A stretch of DNA of 64,000 bases from Purpureocillium takamizusanense (taxonomy: Eukaryota > Ascomycota > Sordariomycetes > Hypocreales > Ophiocordycipitaceae). A model generated the notes under the pieces. The model was not told where the DNA came from, did no database searches, and worked only from the letters and a program-made list of their open reading frames with translations. Of this stretch, positions 43,665 through 55,699 are shown in pieces (positions within the stretch are counted from its first letter, which is position 1; each line of letters opens with the position of its first letter). The stretch covers positions 1 through 64,000 of the forward strand of contig NC_063072.1 in the NCBI RefSeq assembly GCF_022605165.1, written 5' to 3'. A program made the position numbers and the translations under genes.

Positions 43665-44281
43665 GAATCTCCTCGCAGGAGTGTCGAAGCGTAACGCGCA
43701 ACGACGATAAATACCAAGACGACGGAAACCAAGTATTGATGGCTATGACGTGCCATGCCCATCTGGAATTAAGCAAGCAGCCGAGTCCTGCAGTCCCGGG
43801 CAAGATTGGCGAATCAGTGAGGCTCGAAACCAGGCAAGCGTCGGGCCATATAACCTCCTTGGAGATAGGGCGCCATGTCGAGTTAGCGTGATGTCAACTT
43901 GCATGATTGCAGATCCCCGGGGCGGAGGTTATATTGCACCAACAATCAGATTTCTCCTTATCCAACAACCCAGAGGCATCAAGCGCTTGGATGAGGGCCG
44001 TTTTAACATCTGCTGCTTAGATCGTAGCAGGAATGTGACCCAGCTCCCCGGCCCATTCATGTTACCCGCCACAAAAGGCGCGAGTGCCATAGCGATTGCG
44101 AGGAGATGTCGTGTACGGCAAAATATGGCGACAATATACCATAAATCTCTGTCAAGAAAAAGATCCTCTTTACGTTTTTGGTCTATACGGCATGAACACG
44201 CTACGCCAGACAGCAAAACATGAGAGTGTGGATCGGAGCCGTTTTATAGTTTTTCAGAGTTGCCTTAGCAATAGTTTAGTC
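43665..44281. other. Intergenic region upstream of the P450
   Basis: P450 promoter side and ordinary sequence to the edge of the inverted-repeat element. No supported ORF. Confidence 0.5.
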
Positions 44282-44988
44282 TTTATATAAAGAGTAGTGC
44301 TATTCATAGAGATAACTTCTACTAGTCGTAAAGACGTCTTATGATTTTATAGGTCTGCGCCTACCCCTATGCCGCGCTAGCTATTTTTAGTACGTAGGTA
44401 TAAAACGAGACTAGCGCGCTATAACGCATGCTAATATCTTAATTAAACTTTAATTAAACTAGTTAATATAACGTAGCGCCCGCGCCTATTACTAATTATG
44501 CCTACGCCTATAACTGAGGTAGACGAGGCTATAGCGCCGGTAAGGCCTAAAAAACGTATTTCTGTTATTTCCTCCCGATATTATAATATTAGGGCTATAT
44601 TATTCCCGGCCGGGCCGGGCTAGCTATAAAGCTAAAGCTATTATCGCTCGTAATGCTATTAATAGGCTAAAGCTACTCCCCCCCCGGCGCCGCCTACCGC
44701 CCGCCGCTATAGCTACCTTATAATGCCCTCTCGGCTATCGCTATCGTTATCGTCGTCGTCGTTATCTATAATATAGCTATTAGAGGCGCGTTAAGAGGCG
44801 TAGTCATAACGTTACCTATTATGCTACTATATAATATTTTATATAGGCTCTTATAGGCGGCCTATACTTACGTATCTTATTCGTATAGGGGAGGCTATGC
44901 GGTACGCAATTAGCTAAAAAAAATTAGGGGTAGAGACGTTTCTATAACTAGTAGAAGTTTCTCTACGAATAGCACTACTCTATATAAA
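44282..44988. mobile_element. Terminal-inverted-repeat element 1 (MITE-like), 707 bp
   Basis: The left end (44282-44339) and the reverse complement of the right end (44934-44988) match over about 55 bp. Both begin TTTATATA and share GAGTAGTGCTATTC, TAGAGA, AACTTCTACTAG and ACGTCT, with differences mostly C/T or G/A. The interior is rich in TA and in CGCTAG-like words and has no ORF. This fits a non-autonomous DNA transposon or a RIP-damaged Tc1/mariner-pogo relic. Confidence 0.75.
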
Positions 44989-45053
44989 CCTTATGAAATA
45001 GATCGGCGTATATATAGTTATGATTAAGGGTGCGATATAGTTTTTATCTACTG

Positions 45054-45256
45054 TATTAACTTAGAAAATCCGGCACTACCCTATAGCGGGAGGTTAGGGT
45101 TTATAGTAGGCACTTACCTTAAAGAAGGAATCCGTTACCCTTATTTCATTAAAATCATCTCGGTAATCGTATTCTTAGGCTAGTTGAGCTAATGAATCCC
45201 TTATTATAGGGGTTTTACTTAAAAAGCGGGGCAGTGCCGAATTTTCTGAGTTTATA
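45054..45256. mobile_element. Terminal-inverted-repeat element 2 (MITE-like), 203 bp
   Basis: The first 28 bp, beginning TATTAACTTAGAAAAT, match the reverse complement of the last 28 bp, beginning TATAAACTCAGAAAAT. Both continue CGGCACT then CCC. Most mismatches are transitions. Ends begin and finish in TA, consistent with a TA target duplication as made by Tc1/mariner-type transposases. No ORF inside. It lies only 65 bp from element 1. Confidence 0.75.
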
Positions 45257-45723
45257 CGGTATGCCATGTGCAGTAAGTGGCCAGGGTCGGGCGTTTCATG
45301 TAAAAGCGCGTATGCCGGCGCATAAGCTATAGAGACAAAAAGAGTCCACTATCCGCCCCGAGGCCCGTGGCGTGATGCCCTAGGGATTCGGAAGCAAAGA
45401 TAGAACACTACATACGCAAGCCAGACACGATGAAGGGGCAATGTGGAAAGATGCACGTACATAGTCACCGAAGCATGTCGCAGTCTACGCCGACCGGTAT
45501 AGGAGAGATTCATTCCATCTACACTCAGTAAACCTCGCCAAATCCACTCGATCCAGACATATTCCAGCCCAGCACACTACCGTCGTTGCCAGAAATACAC
45601 GAATGCCTTTGCCACATCTACATGTAGCTTGGACAGATGTTAAAGCTGGCAGAGCGACTTGTGGGCAATCAATCGCATACCAATATCGACGTATAATGCC
45701 TGGCTCATCTACTCCATTGCAAA
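45257..45723. other. No supported gene
   Basis: Ordinary sequence downstream of the small cysteine-rich gene. Short frames only. Confidence 0.5.
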
Positions 45724-46088
45724 TCAGAGTGAGCAATGCGCACCCTCCCAACGGTGCAGACAGTTGTCGGTGTGTTCGATCCCGGCATCAGTATTGCAGT
45801 AGCCACCTTCACAGTAGCCGACGCGGGAAAGGTCCCAGCAGGCGTTCGAGATTGAGTCGCCCGTCCGTGGAAAGATGTCGTCCTGACGGCAGGTCCAGCC
45901 CTGGTGCAAATTAGCTGCGGTTCTTCGTGTGATAACTAAGGAGCACCTGCAGCTGGGCATCCAGTCGATGAGCAGTCGCCATGGAGCTGGGCTACGACCT
46001 TCGGAACAGTAAGTAAGTTGGCGTCTCGGATTCACATAGTGGAGCTCACCGCGTAGAACGACATATAAAATGGGAGAATGTATTTCAT
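45724..46088 (-). CDS. Candidate secreted eight-cysteine protein; model unsettled
   Basis: The 3' exon (45724-45914) is the most credible part. It reads NLHQGWTCRQDDIF, SNACWDLSRVGYCEGGYCN and TDNCLHRWEGAHCSL before TGA, with six cysteines. ATG at 46088 gives MKYILPFYMSFYA, which a GTGAGC...CCGAAG intron (45999-46049) joins to VVAQLHGDCSSTGCPAA (45947-45998), forming a signal peptide and two more cysteines. Reaching the last exon in frame needs an intron of only 32 bp (45915-45946), below the usual fungal minimum. The alternative is a longer 3' frame up to 46035 without that intron, but that loses the signal peptide. I do not recognise the family. It is effector-like in design. Confidence 0.4.
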
Positions 46089-47715
46089 GGTGGCGGGAGA
46101 TGGCGGCGTTTGGTTGCGAAGAGACTGAATACTATTCTAGGATTATGCCTCAGTGATTGCAGGCTACAGGACGCATAAACGTCTCTATATATCCCAGAGT
46201 ATAGAATTCGAGTCACTTGTTTTCACCCCCATAGGACCCTGAATCTTCCATGGATTCCAAATAATTACGCAGCAGAGTTAGCCCAGTTAGGTCTGGTTCT
46301 AACGAGACTAGCTACGCCGCCTTGACCACACCTATAGTATAGCCTATAGTATAGCCCGCCGAGATGCGTGATGACGTCGTTGTGAAGCAGTTGATTCCAA
46401 ACCCTACAGCAAGAACGCTGGTCCCCGCCAACTCGCTGCAGTAGGACCCGAAACCATAGGTTGCAACCAAGAGACAAGACAGGGAGTGTATTAATCAAGT
46501 CTCTATATACTTGACTTATGTTCGAGGCCACGGCGTAGCTTAGTAGTTCACTTCCTATGGCTCCCGCGAATAGCCAAACCATCAGCGCAGTGTGACTAAG
46601 TGGCACAGTGAGGTTCCCAACTCGCCTTAGTTCTCCATTACACCTCTAACCATGGGACGGCTGATTGTCCATTAGTCAACCCATGGTCTCGTAAAACTGC
46701 GCGACGGGATGACGGTTCGTGGTGAATAGTAGCCTATACGTACACTTCGGAAAATAAAGCCCGTTGACCGCTATACTGGACAGACGACAAGCCAAGTCCC
46801 TTCTCACCCTGTCCACAACTTGGATCACCACACGATGAGTGAATGCCTTACGCAGAGGGGCATTTGACAACAACATGAAGGAATTCGTCAATGAATCACT
46901 GTGTGCCAGCTGTCGCCTCGGCAAAGGTATAAGTAGCTCGCAATGCGTTGCTCATCACGGAGTTCTCGTCATGCTATCAAGCAATACTGCTCCTCACAAC
47001 AGGCCGTTTTCTACATTTCATTACTTACCCCATACTCCTTCCTACCTAGACGTAGCCCCGACAAGTTCAAGGCATGGATTGTCACGATCAGATCCGTTGT
47101 GCAAACTTCTCGCACGCTTCGAGCTTTGGGCACAGTCCCACACAGCACTTAGAAGCGATCACGCGACACGATATAATCTGCCTCGGACTCCCTACCCCGG
47201 TGGCTTACTCGAAGAAAGAGTGCAAGTGTGAATGCGGGTGCAAAAAGTCGGTTCGTCGAACTGACACGATTTATTGCGAGTCTTGTCTCTTTCAATGTCA
47301 GCCGGAGTGAACTGGAGTATCGTTGCGCCGAGTAGCGAGAATGCACGGGTCATCAAAACGCAGCTCGTGAATCAGTTTAAAAGACATAAAATGAAGAGGC
47401 AGAGCTCCCTCTTAATCTGTATTTTGCCCCGTGATACCTCATCTCAGGGTACGATGTTTCACTGTTCTGAAGTTCCATAGAAACGACTGTCGTATTTGCC
47501 AATGTTCGCCCACTCAAACAGTTTCAAGCCCGATAAGTAAAAGCGTAGCACCGTAGACTTCAATTCTCTCCAGGCTCTAGAAATCCGCTGCCTGGTAACC
47601 GGGAAATGCCTGTAGGGCTGCGGCATTGACTAGGTCCCGCGGACTAGGTGAGCAATCGGACGCAGCACAGCCTCTGGACCCGGTGGCAACTGGAGCCACC
47701 ATACATGTAGGAGTC
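46089..47715. other. No firmly supported gene
   Basis: A minus-strand frame ending at 46312 reads YGFGSYCSELAGTSVLAVGF, which looks like the C-terminus of a secreted protein, but no upstream exon with a start can be joined to it. A plus-strand frame with a cysteine cluster (47074-47310) is listed separately. Confidence 0.4.
47074..47310 (+). CDS. Possible small Cys-cluster protein
   Basis: A 78-residue ORF. Its last 30 residues read ECKCECGCKKSVRRTDTIYC followed by ESCLFQC, a dense C-x-C-x-C-x-C...C-x2-C-x3-C array that could bind zinc or form disulfides. The N-terminal half is not protein-like and may not be translated, so the true start may be an exon boundary near 47190. No family is assigned. 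Confidence 0.22.
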   Translation: MDCHDQIRCANFSHASSFGHSPTQHLEAITRHDIICLGLPTPVAYSKKECKCECGCKKSVRRTDTIYCESCLFQCQPE

Positions 47716-48321
47716 CTAAGGCGTGCGAATGCAGTCAAGGTCCACCGGATAGGCTGTCTTTCCAATGTTGTAGACCCAGTCCCCCTCACCTAACTTCTTC
47801 GCGGTGACCGGGACGCCGTGCACGTTCCCGGTAACAACAGTGCCGTCGCCGCCGGGGGTCTTCTCGATCACATGGAGAAGCAGCTCCTTCTTATCTGTCT
47901 GACAATCGGCATTCTGCGGTGGGTGGCTGCGCCATGAGCACCAGTCACCATCCCGAAGGCACTAGCGAACATTGTTATTAGTACTTTATTGAACTGTTCG
48001 ATAGATGGATAGGGTAGTTCCCACCGGCTTTCCTTTGTTGCAAGCGACGTCGTACTGCGTGCTTATCCCCAGGCTAGTGAGATGCTCCTGCAAGTAGCCC
48101 ATGGCTATCCCATATTCGTCAAAGTCGATGTGGCATTGTTGAATGCTCACGGTGCATGTCTGTGCCGATGATTAACTTGTCAGCTGGATTTACTGGCAAG
48201 GAATAGGCGTTCAGTGACTTCTTACGCCGGTGATCAAAATCTCCCCGCCCAAGCTCATCCACCTGTCCACGGCGTTGCCAGATTGCCCCCCCTGACCCGA
48301 ATGGGGCGTCACGACCGACAT
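47716..48321 (-). CDS. Cysteine-containing protein of unknown family
   Basis: Three exons (48226-48321, 48025-48159, 47716-47961), all phase 0 with consensus GTAAGA and GTGGGA donors, give 158 residues. A TATAAAG box 115 bp upstream supports ATG 48321 (MSVVTPHSGQGGQSG). The protein then reads CTVSIQQCHIDFDEYGIAMG, YDVACNKGKPCLRDGDWCSW, NADCQTDKKELLLHVIEKTP, and GEGDWVYNIGKTAYPVDLDC near the end. Eight cysteines suggest disulfides, yet no signal peptide is visible at this start. Either an upstream exon is missed or export is unconventional. The C-terminal part looks like a compact beta domain. I do not recognise it. Confidence 0.55.
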
Positions 48322-48435
48322 GTTGGCAACCGGTAGGCTTAGTTGTCGAAGGCACTGAGGCAGTGAGCGAGTAAGTGGTAAGGCGTTTGTATGGATCGAG
48401 ATGGATGAGTGTCCAATGTCCTGACAGCTAGGGCT

Positions 48436-48442
48436 CTTTATA
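48436..48442 (-). promoter_or_regulatory. TATA box of the 47716-48321 gene
   Basis: TATAAAG on the minus strand, 115 bp upstream of the proposed ATG, followed by a C/T-rich leader ending CCAACATGTC. Confidence 0.45.
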
Positions 48443-48955
48443 CCCGTTTGATACCCGTTTGTAGAACCCCAGCGATAAGAAACTCGCACAAGCCGTCGCG
48501 CTATTAAAGTTCCGTATTTGTGCTGCGTAATATCGTTATGTTATCAATTCTGCTTCTGGCAGCTGTTACGTACCTATGTGGACGCTGAGCGCAATGGGGC
48601 AGTGGCGCGGCGTAATCCGCATGGTTGACGCTTTGAGCGTGCTTGCCTCCGGGCGAGATGGAGGGCCACGGAGCACTGACATGCTAGAGTCTCGATGCAG
48701 GTGGGTGGTGCAAAGCGCAACGAGCTGCTTGTGGTGGGGCATCTGGGGGCGCAGGGAAGTCCCAAGTTAGTTATCATGTTGCCGTCCAGGCAACTACACG
48801 CAACGAAGAGCAAGCCATCTGCAGAGGCTGATTCCGTAATCATTTCTTGGTCGCCCGACACTTGGACGACGAGGACAATAATAGCCATTTGCGTTGTTTC
48901 GAAGTACGGCCCGATTGTATTGTCGCCCGGGTTATCTCTAGGTTTTGTTGGTCTT
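48443..48955. other. Intergenic region
   Basis: Between the start of one minus-strand gene and the end of the HET gene. The long plus-strand frame across 48695-49723 is the shadow of the HET gene. No independent gene seen. Confidence 0.5.
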
Positions 48956-50922
48956 TCAGTCAATGAGAAACTCTTCGAGCTTTACCTCCCCTCTCTCAAT
49001 GTCCATGGCCAAATCACCATGATAGTGCATGATGTCGTGGATATATGCTTGCCCAAGCACCTTCCAAGTGCTTCCGTACAGCTTAGCTTTGCCTTCCGTG
49101 TCATAGATTCGCCTCCAACGTTTCCAATTTCTTCTCCGAAGAACGAGTGGCACATCGCAGCCCGGCAGAATCGCGACACTGTCACCAACCTCCACATCCT
49201 CTGGGCCCAGGCCAAACCCCTTGTCATTACCGAGGAGGAACATCCTCCTTCCCTCACACGCGTCATCTCGTACCTTGGCGTATTGTATCGCCTTGTCCGT
49301 TTGCTCGTCGTCGAGGTGCCTACTCGGCCTGTAGCCTGCACCGCTCTCTGCAGTTTTTGTGATTCCGTCGGGGTCTACAATGTAACGCCAATCCCAAGGT
49401 CGCTGAGCATAGTCCCTAGTATTCCAAGCCCTCCAATCCAACGGCCCCTCGGTCCATGCACTGCCAGTGATAGTCAATGCGAACTTGCGTGCCATGTCCT
49501 CTTCTGTCTCCTCCCATGGCCCGCCAACCATTCTCTCCCATTTCTTGAACAGCTGCACATAGTTCGGTCGGCCCATGGAAATCGTCCAAGAACTCACACT
49601 ATCGCCAACGGCGGCCACCACACCATGTGTAAATCCCTCAACAGCAATCACACTCGATGCTTCCATATCGATTCTGATCCGCGCCTCGAGTCCGTCGGCA
49701 GCCGAGAACCGGGTGGTCTGTAGCGGATAGTAACGCGGGTCATCCAATCCTCCTGCCCAGAAAAGCTGGCCTTGTTCCTGGAAATGATTTGGGTCGTGCG
49801 GTCGTGCTGACCAGTCGTAGCACCAGCTGGCATCCAAGGTCTTGGCCCGCTCTGCAATCGCGAGCGGAAGGAGTGTCCGGTGGCGAGCCATGGTCTCCTT
49901 GGACAGGGCCCTCCACAGAGCCTGCTTGTCTTGGCGGTAGTCCACGGTAAAGGCACCCGTCGGCACAGACACTGGCGACTTCAAGAGGCCGATGAATGCA
50001 TAGACCTTGTCGCGTGGCTCGCTGACAAGGCGATGTCGGAAGGAGTACGCCAACGCAAAAAGGCCAAGTGCAGGGTCCCGTGACAGTTGCGACCGCAAAG
50101 CAAACGTCTGCTTCAGGTAACTATACAGGCCGTACGTGACGTTCAAATGTTTAGGGGCTGTCGGATGAACAAGGACTCTGGCCAAGTCGAAGAAGCACGT
50201 GGTGTGCGGTCCACAATAGAGCACAGCATCTCGTGCCAGGACTACCTCCTGTACCGTCCACGCACGATTCCAGTACTGTTGAGAAAATTCGTAAGCCAGT
50301 TGTTCTTATGAGCGATTTCATGTATGGGAGCAGACAGGCCGTTGGATCAGATCGTTAAGACAGTCGATCCATGAACCCATCCCCTTCTCCTCCCAGATCG
50401 TCTCAACTGCATCGGACGTGGCGGAAATGGCGGCGGCTAGCCTATCGAGTTGCGTAAAGGCAAGTTTTGTGTCGTTCCTCGCAGACCCGACCCAAACAAG
50501 AACGCGTTTAGCAGCACGATATATGCTGCCCATCATGCTTACTTGCACACTCCTCTCATCTGGGTCAGATTGATTGATGCAGATCGCGTCAATCTAGGCC
50601 CCTCAATCGTTAGAGTCGTCTTTGACAGGTTTAGAATTACACTCACCCAAAGAGTTCTGGCTCGGTCTGGGAGACAAAGCTGCGCGAGTGCGGCGGCCAA
50701 GTCTTTGGTGACCTTGAACGGCTCTTCGCCCAGTCGGATGATTGCATGTTCATTTTTCTTGCCCCAGCAGTAGCTCAGGGCCTCGTACTCGCAAGTATCC
50801 CATCTTGTTTGCTCAAGCTGGCAAACAACTGGCCCGCGACCGAAGCTGTTGTAAGGGGCAATCCTCACCACGCGGATGCTTTGCTGCGGCCCGCTCAGGG
50901 GCTCATACACGAATGAGCTCAT
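48956..50922 (-). CDS. Heterokaryon-incompatibility (HET) domain protein
   Basis: Three exons (50647-50922, 50336-50593, 48956-50275), phase 0 introns, give 617 residues with no lesion. The start is the ATG at 50922 (MSSFVYEPLSG). The HET domain shows all its signatures in order: YEALSYCWG, LWIDAICINQSDPDERSVQV, SIYRAAKRVLVWVG and RPYWNRAWTVQEVVLARDAV. After it, FRHRLVSEPRDKVYAFIGLL is the usual post-HET word. The C-terminal 300 residues have no repeat (no WD40, ankyrin or TPR). HET proteins trigger or mediate programmed cell death upon fusion of genetically different hyphae, and many genomes carry dozens, often in variable regions. Which allelic partner it has is unknown. Confidence 0.92.
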
Positions 50923-52299
50923 AGCAAACTTCGACAAGCCCGCGGCATGGTGACGTAGTTTGACAGCCTTCGCTCTAGTCGCACAGCAGCAACTCTAGCG
51001 ACAGCAACTCACGTGGGTAGTAGAGGACGTGGGGAAGAGAGAGCAGGGTCCTCTGCCGAGCTGGCTCTCTGTAGAGCCTCGCGGGCGGGGTTGGTGCTGC
51101 TACGGTGCTGATGCACATGATGAAGTCAAACATCCTTGACATCGTCCCCGTCCGCCCCACTCACTAACCCGCGTGTGAATTCACGTGCCCCCACGCTAGA
51201 CGGATGGATCATGGATCCTTGCGAGCGGTAAAGACAGCTCCCTACAACATAAAGAATCACTCCAACAACCTTTGCAAACTGTTCATAGTTTCTCGACGAG
51301 CATATTGCTACCAAATAGAGCCCCCCCGCGTCTCTTCGATAGTGGGAATTGTGTCGTGATGGCCGGCTCGGTCAAACCACCCCACGAAGAGTGTGACCGG
51401 TGCTTCTTGCGTAGCACAGGTCATTGTGCTACATGTAGGGCGGAGAAGTGCAAATGGGAAAAAACCCGAGCACATTTTATGTACTTTTGCTCATTAAGTA
51501 ATGCATCAATTCATCCGCTGGCACAAATGCACAAACTGCCAGCACAACTTTACGCACAGTTCCTCCCAGGACTACTTCCGCTCCAGTTTCCGAAGTGTCA
51601 CAATACTGTTGGGCGACTTTATGTTTTTGGCCCTCGATTCAACCACTCCATGCAAGTAGGTTTTTCCGTACGGCGTCTCCGATTAAGCGAAATCTCTTGG
51701 CCCAATCGCATTTCAGTTGGCAGGGCATTCGCATTTAGTCCAGGTGGTTGTATCAGCAGCCCGGCATGGGTGTTGCCTTTCTAGCTGTTTGGCGGGTCTC
51801 TACACCCTACATTATTCTCATGTTGCCATTCTTCAGGCAAACGCTTTGTCTGGCCAGCCAATATCTCAATGCTTTCGTCGAACAAGGTCACATTTTCGCC
51901 CAGTAGTCAGACCTTCCACTCGGCCTGGTTTCAACGTTGCCATGGACTCGGCCTCAAGTCCGCCCGACAGCAGTAAGCAGTCGTAAGCCGTACAATGGCT
52001 TGCATAGCCATGGCAATTGCGATGCAGCGATGGCCACTTCAGATCACTGGTAGTGCCCGAGATTGCTCGGATTCTGTCACTGGACGCGTCATCCCGATGC
52101 CGTGTGGTCGGGACCAATGCCACGTACAGGGCGCGGGACGGGAACTTGCGAACAATGTACGTTTCAGATGCACAGTACGCAAATGGTAAAAAGAACCTCT
52201 TCCCTTACTGCCGAAATATCATTGAGAGACTGAAGTCTCGAAATCTACATGGCCTAGACCAATACGACTTATTAGCAATCGTTCATCCGGACAGCCAAG
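50923..52299. other. No supported gene
   Basis: HET promoter side followed by sequence with open frames that I cannot assign. A cysteine group (CDRCFLRSTGHCATCRAEKC) near 51390-51450 is not a canonical zinc motif. Confidence 0.45.
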
Positions 52300-53341
52300 A
52301 TGGTTCATTGTGGTGACTCTCGTTGGCCTCTCGAGCGACGGCTCTACTGGGCCAAGGTGTCTCAGTGCGCTATTTCAGTCGTCTGCTTTATTACGAGCGC
52401 CTTTTTGTTGGGATACATTAGCTCGCATACATCTCAGAGTATTGGGGGTGGCCTAACAGTTACATGCATCGCGGTAGACGCAGCCTCCCCCAAGACATGT
52501 GTGGTGATGAGCTAACCGCTGCTGCTGCTAGGCTGGATTAACGTTTCTGACGACTTTAATGGGTAACTGGTTTGGCTGGCATCTTTCGGGATACCTCAAG
52601 CGAAGGTGCCTGTCGCTATTTATCGTCCTGGACATTTGTTGTGTTGGACTTCAAGTCCCAGAAATTGTTGTCCTCGCAGTAGCGGGACTGCCCTGGAGCT
52701 GTGAAGGATTGACGACGGTCACGAGTAAGTGTTTTGATTGTTGCGAGTGATCTCATCTTCATGACATGTTGTCTTCAGCCGTCCAACCGCAGCACTGACA
52801 TTTCAATGATAAGATCCAGGAGAGCCAACGTCCGGTCACGACACATCTGGCTTCGGTAGCAACGATAAGACAGGCGCGTTGGACCAATACTGCGGCATAC
52901 CCAAATCGTCGTTTTGGCTCTCCATTGTATTAATGTAAGTCCATGTGCGGGTCGATGTCGCCAATGAACATTGCATCTATCTCACCGACGACTCTGACTG
53001 AGGTTTCCCAAAGCCTATTGTACTTCTACAGCATTGGATTATCCATTCGACAAATGGTGGCCTTGGGTAAAAGGGCGAAAGTTGGAAAGGCTTGTGTCAA
53101 TGGGGATGGCATCGCCCAAGCACCCGCGGCACAGCCACAGGCTCACTTGCATTGTAATCGCCACGAACACGAGGCGCCGCGGGCTATGCCGGGAGAGGGC
53201 GACCTGGAGGACTCCGTGGACAAACGTTCCAGTTTTAAAACGCAGTCGACCTCGTCAATGGATCCACCCCCATACTCACCGGATCGACGCGAATCACTCG
53301 ACAAGGAGACTGTGGACCACGTGAAAAAGGGCGTCTGGTGA
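52300..53341 (+). CDS. Four-helix (MARVEL/tetraspan-like) membrane protein
   Basis: Four exons (52300-52473, 52532-52724, 52820-52934, 53032-53341) give 263 residues. The model needs the CTACAG acceptor at 53031 for the last exon. Helix 1 is VSQCAISVVCFITSAFLLGY, helix 2 LTVTCIAAGLTFLTTLMG across the first intron, helix 3 CLSLFIVLDICCVGLQVPEI, then a loop with DQYCGIPKSSF, and helix 4 SFWLSIVLIIGLSIRQM. The last 100 residues are polar and end near a PPPYSPD motif, typical of cytosolic tails of fungal plasma-membrane proteins. The plan resembles MARVEL-like proteins. Function is not known; membrane organisation is only a guess. The HET gene lies upstream in the opposite direction. Confidence 0.7.
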
Positions 53342-55668
53342 AAATATCACACCATGTGCAAAGGCTTGGCGATTGAGTTTTCTATGAAGGCAATCGAAGC
53401 TTTGTGCTGGCTTACGTTTGTCTAGTAATCTTGATCTGCAACGCGCCGCCATCTTGCTCAAATTGGAAGGCTATGACAGGACTGTACCGGGCAGGTATTT
53501 CTTGGACTCGTTAGTACCCTCGACGTGTCCATACATTCATGATGTAGGGATCTTGCTGCTGTTTCACTGCGTGAAGAACTGCTCGCCCTCGCCCTCACCT
53601 GCAGGTTGCGATGTCTCTCTCCTCCACAGTTGCGGCAGTATCGACTGACAAGTCCGTGATGAGATGTAGGAGGTAAAACTCGCGGCGTATTCAAGTACGT
53701 TGAGTTCAGCCGGGGCATGGTACACCTCCATAGGTAATTAAACTTGCCACTCGGCTTGGGCCGCTTACCGAAGGCGGGAGTTCGTACTGTTGTTGAGATA
53801 AGCTTGGTCGATGACGCTGCTAGCGGATCCGACCCGCCCCCTGCGGACATCTAGGAAGCGGCTTGGCCTTGGAACAGTCTGGCTAGTATACTCAGCCATG
53901 TGTGACCTATGAAGCACTTGCCTAATAAAAGATTCATCAGTTGCGCATGGTTCTTGGCAGCATGAGTCGAGTGTCCTGGGCGCAGGCTGCGAAGGCTTAT
54001 TGCGCCATCGCCAAGACCGCGGCCACGCAGAGCACGACCGCATGAAGGATGCGGTATCTGGAGCCGACATGAATGTACACATGCGGGTGCTTATTTCTCC
54101 CACATCAGGATCAACCACGAGAAAGTCTGACATAAGACGAGACTCTCATCGACGCGCCCACTCCTGTTTCCGTTGAGACACCACTCGAGCTATACTTGTG
54201 CGCATGATGACCTATCGGGATTATTAAGAAGACAATATATGCTGGATCATCTAGACCGATGGAAGGAGAGATAATCTCGCACCTTTGGAGTAATTATAGC
54301 ACAGCCTAGCGGAACGCTACCACGTTATTGACACATGTCCCGAGCCGGGTCGCGTCAGTGCGCTGGCTGCTCGACTCCAGTACAGTCCGGGGTCGGTGCC
54401 GTCCGACATCGCCAGGACTTGAGAGCAAGATTTGCTTTCGTTCCGAAATCATCTTTATGTAGATGTAACTCGGCTTCCCACATTCGAGTGCTATAAAATA
54501 ACGCGTCCCATCGCGCACATTTGGCCGGAGCGTGTGTCCCGCAGGGCTGTGCGTGTCCCCCGGGTTACACGTATACTATGCGCCTACCACATCAAGTGTG
54601 AAGAAGGCGCTCGCTCATCGGCGCTGGCCCAAAGTTGAATCGAACGAACGCTCTCATCAAGCGGAAACTCAATTTCACATCAATTCAAGAGGCAGTGCAA
54701 TCCATGGCGCAAACATATGATCAGCGTGGAGACCCCCCCCCCCCCCTCTCCACCCCGTACACACAAAATGGCAACTTCCGAATCCGTGTTTCAAGGCACT
54801 GCCCTCCCGCACAGCAATCCACATCCGCAGCAGCATGTCCAGTCCTTTTTCGTCACAGCTTACCGTCCACAGCATCAACAAATCGCGCTACGCAGCAAAG
54901 CCCATTGCACTGCAGCAATGGGAGGTAGCGTTCCAAAAAACCGCCATCACCACCAGTGAGAGATGGAGAGAGAAAGAGACGGTGTGAGCTGGCGCCAATC
55001 CCACCCACTCCCTCCTTTTCTTTTTTGGAGATTGAAGCCGTCGTTCGCTGCTCTCATCTCACCACCACCACCGCCACCACAACTGCATCGCGGCACGGTG
55101 GGCGTTGCTCAGCCACGAAATCCCCCCCTGTGCTGCGCTGCGAGCGCGCCCGCATCCTAGTCGGACATTGACCGGCAGGATTGATCAAGTTCCTTTTCGC
55201 GCCGAAGCCAATGGCCACTGAGGGGAGGCGCAACAGGGGAAGAGAAAAGTTCCCTGCGACAGCGACGGCCGTATCCGCATGGAGGCAAGGCGGCCCGTGA
55301 GGTTGATTTCATGGGTTCTACTAGTCCCATGTAGACTACCATGCTCGGCGCAATAAGTGACAAACATACGAAGTCGCAGATTGAGTCAATTCCAACACAT
55401 GCGGCAATTATCCTTCCCACTCGCGCAGATGTACCTGGCAGTCGATCCCAGGAGCCGGCCGGCACATCGCGAACTGCCCCCTTCTACAGCCGCGATGCCA
55501 AGACACCGGTTCATTCTCAACTTTTAACCATACCGTTGCTTGTGCGTTTGCCGCCCCCGCGCGCGCTTGGCGCAGTCGACGGGATGAATGAGGGTGGGGA
55601 CGACGGGACTGGAGCCGGCGGCTGCGTCTCCAGGGCTGTGCAACGCTCCGTTCGTTTCCCTTTATGTG

Positions 55669-55699
<31 letters not shown>

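Noticed and set aside
46265..46606. 113-residue minus-strand secreted protein
   Set aside because: The listed frame starts without ATG; a better C-terminal frame exists but no donor/acceptor pair joins it to a start.
48695..49723. 342-residue plus-strand ORF
   Set aside because: Antisense shadow of the HET gene; contains no domain and the minus-strand frame carries clear HET motifs.
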